Positions 1 through 4,568 of a stretch of DNA of 6,212 nucleotides are shown here, one piece after another. Source of the stretch: an uncultured Pseudomonadota bacterium. Lineage in GTDB: Bacteria > Pseudomonadota > Gammaproteobacteria > Methylococcales > Methylomonadaceae. The first letter of the stretch is position 1. The number at the start of each line of letters is the position of its first letter. Both the position numbers and the translations under genes were made by a program. The stretch covers positions 1 to 6,212 of the forward strand of contig CAIVBX010000135.1 in NCBI GenBank assembly GCA_903904275.1, read 5' to 3'. Under the pieces are notes generated by a model, which made no database searches, was not told the origin of the DNA, and worked only from the letters and a program-made list of their open reading frames with translations.

Positions 1-200
1 ACTTCATCTTCAATCGTATCGACGATGCGACAAAGCAAATACGCATTTGCGACCGCAGGAAATAAGGCTTGGGGGAGTTGTGGAATCGTCAACGCGAAAG
101 TACGGGAAACGCCTTCAAGTAAATGCGCTTGAAATTGATCGTCGGACAAATCGTACAACGATTTTGAATTGTCTAAAACGGCTTGAGTTTCGTTCGTCAT
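1..200 (-). CDS. Squalene/phytoene synthase family protein, N-terminal part only
   Basis: The minus strand from the ATG at 198-200 is open for 66 codons to the window edge, so the C-terminal part is missing. Residues 28-40 (LLEGVSRTFALTI), the following IPQLPQALFP stretch and residues 54-66 (YLLCRIVDTIEDE) match the start of proteobacterial squalene synthases. D61-T-I-E-D65 is the first Asp-rich DxxxD motif, which binds the Mg-diphosphate of the prenyl substrate. Family members condense two farnesyl diphosphates to squalene (or two geranylgeranyl diphosphates to phytoene), the entry to hopanoids, sterols or carotenoids; SRTFAL and YLLCR favour the squalene type. The start has no clear Shine-Dalgarno, but no other start lies between it and the conserved block, and a good promoter sits 54 bases upstream. 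The second Asp-rich motif lies beyond the edge, so product specificity is inferred. Confidence 0.85.
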   Translation of the reverse strand, partial: MTNETQAVLDNSKSLYDLSDDQFQAHLLEGVSRTFALTIPQLPQALFPAVANAYLLCRIVDTIEDE

Positions 201-253
201 TTTGAAATTTGAAATCGCGGGGTTATGGGTTAAAAATAAATTTTATGTACACA

Positions 254-282
254 ATCATAGACGTTTTGTTGGCGATTTGCAA
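254..282 (-). promoter_or_regulatory. Candidate sigma70-type promoter for the squalene-synthase-like gene
   Basis: Read on the minus strand, TTGCAA (277-282, 4 of 6 matches to the -35 consensus) is followed after exactly 17 bases by TATGAT (254-259, 5 of 6 to the -10). Transcription would begin near 247, giving a leader of about 47 bases before the ATG at 200. No Shine-Dalgarno is visible in that leader. Spacing, orientation and distance all fit; the promoter is inferred from consensus only. Confidence 0.55.
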
Positions 283-540
283 AATGATGTTGTTTTGTTG
301 TGAATCGCTAAAAATACAAAAATTTCAAAAATCGATTTTCAAGAAAAACAGCGAGTTATTTCGATAAATTGAACTATTACACGATAAATTTTCGTAAAAA
401 TTGACAACGAAAATTCAATCGTCTAAATTTCATTTAGAATCAATCTAATCAATTGATATAAAAAAGTTTTTTTATTTAATTTAGATATTCAATCAATTTT
501 ATTGTTGTTAAATTACGACAAATTATTTGAATTGAAAAGA
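283..540. other. AT-rich intergenic region without a recognisable gene
   Basis: This is most of the 383-base gap between two minus-strand genes. I see no coding region with a start signal. It holds several short symmetric or repeated elements: a 12-base palindrome AAAATCGATTTT (328-339), two copies of CGATAAATT 20 bases apart (362-370 and 382-390), a CTAAAT-TTC-ATTTAG inverted repeat (423-437), a 10-base palindrome ATCAATTGAT (448-457), three copies of AATCAAT (starting 438, 447 and 491) and an A-run/T-run block (460-473). Such elements arise easily in AT-rich DNA. The two repeats spaced about two helical turns apart are the most operator-like. No function can be assigned. Confidence 0.5.
401..429 (+). 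promoter_or_regulatory. Possible plus-strand promoter with no gene downstream
   Basis: A perfect -35 hexamer TTGACA (401-406) is followed after 17 bases by TAAATT (424-429, 4 of 6 to the -10). There is no plus-strand gene downstream before the antisense of the membrane-protein gene. A transcript starting near 436 could end at the hairpin at 548-576, which is also followed by a T-rich stretch on the plus strand. It could therefore drive a short untranslated RNA of about 140 bases, or be a chance match in AT-rich DNA. Low confidence. Confidence 0.25.
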
Positions 541-576
541 GAAATAAAAACCGCCAATTTTTGAAATTGACGGTTT
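541..576 (-). terminator. Rho-independent terminator of the membrane-protein gene
   Basis: On the minus strand AAACCGTCAATTT (564-576) pairs with AAATTGGCGGTTT (548-560) around a 3-base loop. This is a 13-pair stem with one G-U wobble, followed by a T-rich tract (TTTTTATTTC). It begins 7 bases past the TAA of the membrane-protein gene. The wobble becomes a C-A mismatch on the plus strand, so the hairpin is better formed in the minus-strand transcript, though the plus strand also has Ts after the stem. Confidence 0.85.
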
Positions 577-583
577 TGTATTT

Positions 584-1336
584 TTACAACGAATCGCCAA
601 TCGTTTTGTGATAGAAAGGCCAATTTGTGACATGTAGATATTTTCGCACAGGCGATTTAATGACGGACACGCAAAGCGCAATTGAAAACAAACACCAAAC
701 TGCCGCGTATTCATTCGGGTCATCAGTCGTAATATCTGAAATCCAAGGTCCCATGAAATAATGAAACAACACAAATTTCCATGAACCGTAAAGCGTTGGC
801 AAAATAAATGCCACCAAAATATACGCCAAAACGTGCAAGCCCCAATTAAAATTAAATAACCATTCAATCGGATGCGATAAAAGACCATTTAGCGGCATTT
901 GCCATGCGATGTGCCACGCGCCCGAAACAGAACAAATATGAGGACCACAGAAACCTTCTGTGCCAATCACACATTCTCCAGCCCACGCAAATGGATACAT
1001 TTTAAATAAAATCAAAATCGAACCTGCTGCACAAAGCGTATAAACAGCAGTCCGAATTTTCAATTTCACACTTTCTGGAATGAAATACATTGCCACCATA
1101 TTTGCAAAAAATGGTTGAAACGCGACGTGTAAATATCCCAGCATCGTCAGAATTTGATTATTCGGGTTATCGCACAAATCAATATAAACATAGGTAAATG
1201 CTTGTAATAATTCCATCAACGCGAAATACGTTAACGGAATCCAAAGTTCTTTTGATTCCCCTTTTTTTGCAATGTAATAAGCCGTTCCTAAACCGACAGC
1301 AGCAAGTACACCTGATGCTTCACCACTCCAACACAT
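584..1336 (-). CDS. Uncharacterised conserved multi-pass membrane protein (resembles DUF5765)
   Basis: This is a 250-residue hydrophobic protein starting MCWSGEAS, with about six or seven likely membrane segments (roughly 8-23, 30-52, 62-86, 96-114, 165-183, 185-199 and 210-226). The MCWSGEAS start, the GYLHVAFQPFF block (67-77) and the PFAWAG...CGP.ICSVSG.WHIAW region (115-145) recall an uncharacterised family I know as DUF5765; that assignment is from memory. C122, C130 and C135 cluster with H133 and H142 in a loop between segments, which could form disulfides or bind metal. C2 follows the initiator Met, and H70, Q74, D53 and E42 lie in or near membrane segments. The ATG at 1336 is preceded 8 bases upstream by GAGG, and the extended -10 at 1413-1421 lies downstream of the alternative TTG at 1426, so the shorter start is right. 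The gene appears monocistronic, with its own promoter and terminator. Function unknown. Confidence 0.85.
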   Translation of the reverse strand: MCWSGEASGVLAAVGLGTAYYIAKKGESKELWIPLTYFALMELLQAFTYVYIDLCDNPNNQILTMLGYLHVAFQPFFANMVAMYFIPESVKLKIRTAVYTLCAAGSILILFKMYPFAWAGECVIGTEGFCGPHICSVSGAWHIAWQMPLNGLLSHPIEWLFNFNWGLHVLAYILVAFILPTLYGSWKFVLFHYFMGPWISDITTDDPNEYAAVWCLFSIALCVSVIKSPVRKYLHVTNWPFYHKTIGDSL

Positions 1337-1344
1337 GATGTTTT

Positions 1345-1348
1345 CCTC
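1345..1348 (-). promoter_or_regulatory. Ribosome binding site that fixes the membrane-protein start
   Basis: Minus-strand GAGG, within AACGAGGAAAAC, lies 8 bases before the ATG at 1334-1336. The reading frame is open further upstream to a TTG at 1426, but this site, together with the conserved MCWSGEAS start, points to the ATG at 1336. Confidence 0.75.
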
Positions 1349-1384
1349 GTTAATTTTTTTAGTTTTTATTATTTGAATTATCAA

Positions 1385-1403
1385 CGTAACTAAGCCAGTT
1401 ACG
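1385..1403. repeat. Perfect inverted repeat in the leader of the membrane-protein gene
   Basis: CGTAACT (1385-1391), a 5-base spacer and AGTTACG (1397-1403) form a perfect 7+7 inverted repeat of 19 bases. It starts about three bases after the expected transcription start of the minus-strand gene (near 1406). It could be a repressor operator just downstream of the promoter, or a 5' mRNA hairpin. There is no T-run after it, so it is not an obvious attenuator. Confidence 0.55.
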
Positions 1404-1412
1404 CCTCGCGAA

Positions 1413-1421
1413 ATTATATCA
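1413..1421 (-). promoter_or_regulatory. Extended -10 promoter of the membrane-protein gene
   Basis: On the minus strand TGATATAAT is a perfect extended -10 element (TG-N-TATAAT, with the hexamer at 1413-1418). No good -35 hexamer lies 16-18 bases upstream, which extended -10 promoters tolerate. Transcription would start near 1406, leaving a leader of about 70 bases that contains the inverted repeat at 1385-1403 and the ribosome binding site at 1345-1348. Confidence 0.6.
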
Positions 1422-1447
1422 TACAAAAAATAGTGGCTTTTTTGCTG

Positions 1448-1456
1448 TGCTATACT
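1448..1456 (+). promoter_or_regulatory. Extended -10 promoter of the radical SAM gene
   Basis: TGCTATACT is an extended -10 (TG-N-TATACT, hexamer at 1451-1456, 5 of 6 matches) with no convincing -35. Transcription would start near 1463, leaving about 27 bases before the ATG at 1490. It lies back to back with the minus-strand extended -10 at 1413-1421, about 30 bases apart, so the two divergent genes could share regulation. Confidence 0.5.
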
Positions 1457-1489
1457 TTGAAAATCTTGTCAATTCCGTCAATTATTTCA

Positions 1490-2338
1490 ATGTCAAAACT
1501 TACTGTCACTAATCACAATCGAAATGTCACAAATTTAACTTATATTTATCCTGTTCTTTCACGTCGTGCAGGCGGTTTGTCGATTGGTATCAATTTCAAC
1601 ACAAATAACGCTTGTAATTGGCGTTGCATTTATTGCCAAGTGCCTGATTTAAAACTTGGTGCAGCACCTGAAATCGATTTAAATTTGTTGGCGAAAGAAT
1701 TACGTTTGTTTTTGGATGATGTGTTGCACGGTGATTTTTATGATCAAATGGAAGTTCCTGAAGAACAACGTGTAATTAAAGATATTGCGATTGCGGGAAA
1801 TGGTGAACCAACAAGTTTGGCAAATTTTGACCAAGCAATTCAAATTATTGGCGATATTGCGAACGAAAACGGGATTTTTCCGAAAAGTCACTTTGTTTTG
1901 ATTACAAACGGCAGTTTAATTCATCGTAAAACAGTGCAAAAAGGTTTAACTATTTTGGCGAATTTTGGCGGTGAAATTTGGTTCAAAATGGACAGTGCAA
2001 CGAATGAAGGACGTGGTTTTGTCAATAATTCAGCGCAAACAAATGAAGCCATTTTGAAAAATATCACGCTAACATCGAAAATTTGTGAAACAAAAATTCA
2101 AATTTGTTTGGTGGATTATCAACAACGAGGATTTTTAGAATCTGAAAAAGCAGGATTTTTAACATTTTTGGCTGAAATTCGCACGAAAACAGCCATTAAA
2201 AATGTTACAATTTACACGTTGGCACGTCCTTCACATCAGCCAGAAGCCATTGATTTAAAACCAATGGCTTCCGAAATTATGCAAAATTTCGCGCTTGAAA
2301 TTCAGGAATTAGGATTTGATGCTCAAGCGATTGCGTGA
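1490..2338 (+). CDS. Radical SAM protein, function not assigned
   Basis: This is a 282-residue protein carrying the radical SAM signature C42-NWR-C46-IY-C49, whose three cysteines hold the 4Fe-4S cluster that cleaves S-adenosylmethionine. Further barrel motifs follow in order: GNGEPTS (103-109, the SAM-contacting 'GGE' strand), LITNGS (137-142) and KMDSA (166-170). The LSIGINF...CNWRCIYCQVP and GNGEPT pattern resembles the COG0731-type Fe-S oxidoreductases; no partner or auxiliary cluster (a second CxxC-type set) is evident. The frame is open upstream to a GTG at 1433, but the promoter at 1448-1456 lies after that codon, so the ATG at 1490 is preferred although it has no Shine-Dalgarno. The gene is divergent from the membrane-protein gene and overlaps ctaA tail-to-tail by 16 bases. 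Substrate is unknown; a role in RNA or protein modification is only a guess from the family. Confidence 0.85.
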   Translation: MSKLTVTNHNRNVTNLTYIYPVLSRRAGGLSIGINFNTNNACNWRCIYCQVPDLKLGAAPEIDLNLLAKELRLFLDDVLHGDFYDQMEVPEEQRVIKDIAIAGNGEPTSLANFDQAIQIIGDIANENGIFPKSHFVLITNGSLIHRKTVQKGLTILANFGGEIWFKMDSATNEGRGFVNNSAQTNEAILKNITLTSKICETKIQICLVDYQQRGFLESEKAGFLTFLAEIRTKTAIKNVTIYTLARPSHQPEAIDLKPMASEIMQNFALEIQELGFDAQAIA

Positions 2339-3294
2339 TTTTTCACGCTGTAACGCAATGCCACCCACATAAAAAATTGCGTTCCTAAAATCAGATTTGC
2401 CATTAACAAATGAATCGGTTGTGCAACGGGCGGCATTCCTAAACGATCTAAACTGACACCTGCTAAAATCGCCGTTACAATCAAACCAAAAAGCAAAACA
2501 CCTGCTTTCACAATCGGATGATTTTTCTCAACATTTTGTCTAAGTCGCCAAACCAACCACGCATTTGTAAATAAAATCAGTGACGAAAACGAGCGATGAA
2601 CATAAAAAATTATCGGAAAGTCCTCGCGCCAAAATTGCCGTTCAACGACTAAATCATGCGAAATAAAATCAATAGCTTCACGCACTTGCGTTCCCATTGT
2701 GATTTGAATCAACGTCATAATCAAAACGGTATTTAATACTTTCGGCACTTTTTCAGGTAAAACACTCAAATCAATCGGCGCAAAACTTTCGTGTTGTGAA
2801 CGGGTAATCGTGTAAATCAACAGCGCGACAATAATCAGCGCGACAACCATGTGAATCGTAATTTTGAGCGGATTTAAATTACTTGAAACCACCGTTGATC
2901 CCAACCAACCTTGAAAACCAACCAATAAAAACGCCGTAATCGCTAAATAAAAAACAGGTTTATCAGTTTTCAAATAAATCCGTGACGACCAAGCGGTTAA
3001 AAAAATCAAAAATCCAATCGTCATCCCAACTAAACGATTTGTATATTCCGTCCACGTTTTAACAGGATTAAATTCGGTATTTTCATAACCGCGTTGGGCA
3101 TAAATTTCATGATAATTTGGCGGTAATTGCGCTTCAGACGTTGGTGGAATCCATTGACCAAAACACGTCGGCCAATCAGGACATCCCATTCCAGCTCCAG
3201 AAGCTCGAACAATTCCACCCGCCAAAATAACGATATACACCGCGCAAATCGTCAACATTCCTAATCTACGAAAACGTAATGCTGCTTCATTCAT
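2323..3294 (-). CDS. ctaA: Heme A synthase (COX15/CtaA family)
   Basis: This is a 323-residue integral membrane protein with about eight predicted helices. It oxidises the C8 methyl group of heme O to a formyl group, giving heme A for aa3-type cytochrome oxidase. Residues 26-51 carry the family signature GGIVRASGAGMGCPDWP.CFG..IPP, including the C38/C44 pair on the outer loop. W81-TEYTNR-L88 holds the catalytic-type Glu (E83). H148, H233 and H295 match three of the four heme-binding histidines; the fourth position, three residues after E83, is N86 instead of His. The internal repeat of two four-helix halves is apparent. Its ATG overlaps the ygfZ stop as ATGA, so it is probably translated by coupling. 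The 3' end overlaps the convergent radical SAM gene. No oxidase subunit or ctaB is in the window. Confidence 0.93.
   Translation of the reverse strand: MNEAALRFRRLGMLTICAVYIVILAGGIVRASGAGMGCPDWPTCFGQWIPPTSEAQLPPNYHEIYAQRGYENTEFNPVKTWTEYTNRLVGMTIGFLIFLTAWSSRIYLKTDKPVFYLAITAFLLVGFQGWLGSTVVSSNLNPLKITIHMVVALIIVALLIYTITRSQHESFAPIDLSVLPEKVPKVLNTVLIMTLIQITMGTQVREAIDFISHDLVVERQFWREDFPIIFYVHRSFSSLILFTNAWLVWRLRQNVEKNHPIVKAGVLLFGLIVTAILAGVSLDRLGMPPVAQPIHLLMANLILGTQFFMWVALRYSVKNHAIA
2333..2348. repeat. Inverted repeat at the convergent gene ends
   Basis: GCGTGA-TTTT-TCACGC is a perfect 6+6 inverted repeat with a 4-base loop. It covers the last codons and stop of the radical SAM gene and the C-terminal codons of ctaA. 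An alternative outer pairing, ATTGCG (2330-2335) with CGCAAT (2354-2359), is also possible. Neither strand has a T-run afterwards, so it is not a classic terminator. It could stall polymerase or protect 3' ends where two transcripts meet. Confidence 0.4.
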
Positions 3295-4043
3295 GATTTT
3301 CGCCCATCAATAATTTTTAAAATATCGCGTGTTTCATTTTCTAATCGTAATGTTAGATTGGTCACTTCAATGTTTAACACGCATAAAACCAACATTTTAT
3401 TGATTGTTGTCGTTTCAACTTCGTCTGTTATCGCATCTTTTACCTTACGCGGCAAACTGCGAACTTGCGCTAACAAAACATTTCCTACTTTTTCATCATT
3501 TTCATCAACAATTGAACAATCTGTTTCAATTGTTGCAATTGGGTCGCACATGGCAAGTGTTAATTGGCGTTTCACTTCACCCAAATAATGCGTTCGCGTG
3601 ACGATTTCTTGCCCTGTGTAACAGCCTTTTGTAAAACTCACTCCACCAATTTCATCGAGTTTTAACGCTTGTGGGATAAAGTGTTCACTGGTCTCAGGCA
3701 AAATCCATGGCGTTCTAATTGTTGTCGGTTTTAAAAATTGTGTAATAGGGGCATTTTCAACTTCGGCAAATTCGATTTTTGCGCGTAATTTGTAATGTTC
3801 AAGATGCGTCTGAACGATTTGTAACATTGATTTTGGTAAAATTAACCAAAAACCGTTTGTTATTTTGGTAATCAAAAAAATAGCAACGACTTTTCCTTTC
3901 GGATTACAAAATGCACCAATTTGACTTTTTCTTTCAACGACTTCGTTGATGTTGCAAGTCGTTTGTCCTTGTAAAAAAGTGGCTGCATCATTGCCTGTAA
4001 CAGCTAAAACACTCAAATCGGCTGGTTTGATTAAAGATTGCAT
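3291..4043 (-). CDS. ygfZ: Folate-binding Fe-S protein helper YgfZ, compact form
   Basis: This is a 250-residue cytoplasmic protein related to GcvT. Residues 139-146 are the signature KGCYTGQE with the conserved Cys (C141), followed by the TRTHYLGEVKRQL segment. The N-terminal part (10-93) has the expected VTGNDAATFLQGQ and GAFCNPKGK blocks. The C-terminus, LRLENETRDILKI, fits the family end. E. coli YgfZ has 326 residues with its signature Cys near 228; here it lies at 141, so roughly 80 residues between the first domain and the signature appear to be absent while both flanks are well conserved and in frame. YgfZ uses tetrahydrofolate to support Fe-S enzymes such as the radical SAM protein MiaB. 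A good ribosome site, GGAG at 4049-4052 (5 bases from the ATG), lies inside the end of folA. The 13-base overlap with folA and the ATGA overlap with ctaA indicate one transcript. Confidence 0.9.
   Translation of the reverse strand: MQSLIKPADLSVLAVTGNDAATFLQGQTTCNINEVVERKSQIGAFCNPKGKVVAIFLITKITNGFWLILPKSMLQIVQTHLEHYKLRAKIEFAEVENAPITQFLKPTTIRTPWILPETSEHFIPQALKLDEIGGVSFTKGCYTGQEIVTRTHYLGEVKRQLTLAMCDPIATIETDCSIVDENDEKVGNVLLAQVRSLPRKVKDAITDEVETTTINKMLVLCVLNIEVTNLTLRLENETRDILKIIDGRKS
3506..3535. repeat. Long perfect inverted repeat inside ygfZ
   Basis: CAACAATTGAA (3506-3516) and TTCAATTGTTG (3525-3535) are exact reverse complements separated by 8 bases, giving an 11-pair stem. It lies in the ygfZ coding region in the less conserved part after the KGCYTGQE motif. 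No T-run follows on the minus strand. It may be chance in AT-rich sequence, or an mRNA structure that tunes expression of ygfZ relative to ctaA. Confidence 0.4.
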
Positions 4044-4528
4044 TTTTTCTCCAAAGTTAAAAAGCGATATGAAAAATTGACTTGTTCATCATTTGTAATT
4101 TGCTCGCAAGCGATTTCATTCCAGTCGTTAAAATCAATCTCAGGAAAAAACGTATCGCCATCAAATTCTGTTTGAATATCGGTTAAATAAAGGCGTTGCG
4201 CGAATGGTAAAGCCATTTCGTAAAGTGTCGCGCCGCCAATAATAAATAATTCGTCACTGATATTTTTTGCTTTTTCTAACGCCATTTCGAGTGAATTAAA
4301 CACAAAACAACCATTTGGCTGATACGTTGAATTTTTACTCAAAATTAAATTTGTGCGTCCATCAAGTGGCTTTCCAATTGATTCAAATGTTTTGCGTCCC
4401 ATTAAAATCGGGGAATTCATAGTAATGGCACGAAAGCGTTTTAAATCCGCCGACAAATGCCACGGCATTTTATTATCACGTCCAATAACGCGGTTTGCCG
4501 ACATAGCGACGATAAGAGATAGTTTCAT
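4031..4528 (-). CDS. folA: Dihydrofolate reductase
   Basis: This is a 165-residue, full-length DHFR that reduces dihydrofolate to tetrahydrofolate with NADPH in the cytoplasm. The active-site residues are in place, each shifted by one from E. coli numbering: M21, W23, D28 (proton donor), L29, F32, T47, S50, I51 and R58. MGRKTFESIG (43-52) and IIGGATLY (96-103) are the NADPH-binding segments, and the TDIQTEFDGDTFFPEID end is typical. The ATG at 4526-4528 begins the conserved MKLSLIVAMSANRVIG. No Shine-Dalgarno is visible; a TATCAT sequence only 6 bases upstream is too close to be a usual promoter, so transcription probably continues from ruvB 40 bases upstream. Its last 13 bases overlap ygfZ, placing the tetrahydrofolate producer directly before a folate-dependent protein. 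Confidence 0.95.
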   Translation of the reverse strand: MKLSLIVAMSANRVIGRDNKMPWHLSADLKRFRAITMNSPILMGRKTFESIGKPLDGRTNLILSKNSTYQPNGCFVFNSLEMALEKAKNISDELFIIGGATLYEMALPFAQRLYLTDIQTEFDGDTFFPEIDFNDWNEIACEQITNDEQVNFSYRFLTLEKKCNL

Positions 4529-4568
4529 TTTAATGATAGCGTTGAAAAATAAATGATTTTAAGGCGTT

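Noticed and set aside
201..215. Tandem TTTGAAA repeat before the squalene-synthase start as a regulatory site
   Set aside because: Two 7-base copies in AT-rich DNA are expected by chance, and no known site matches.
460..473. A-run followed by T-run as a hairpin terminator
   Set aside because: The stem would contain only A-T pairs and is too weak to be convincing.
523..888. 121-residue open frame on the minus strand
   Set aside because: It lies mostly in another frame of the membrane-protein gene and runs through its terminator; no motif or start signal.
1337..1426. 30-residue N-terminal extension of the membrane protein starting at a TTG
   Set aside because: It begins upstream of the predicted transcription start, and the internal ATG at 1336 has a good ribosome site and the conserved MCWSGEAS start.
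1433..1489. 19-residue N-terminal extension of the radical SAM protein starting at a GTG
   Set aside because: It spans the likely extended -10 at 1448-1456, has no ribosome site, and its hydrophobic sequence does not fit the family.
3358..3601. Two open frames on the plus strand antisense to ygfZ
   Set aside because: Both are shadows of ygfZ, low in complexity, without ribosome sites or recognisable domains.
4533..4538. TATCAT upstream of folA as a -10 element
   Set aside because: It is about 6 bases from the ATG with no -35 at proper spacing; would need a leaderless transcript.
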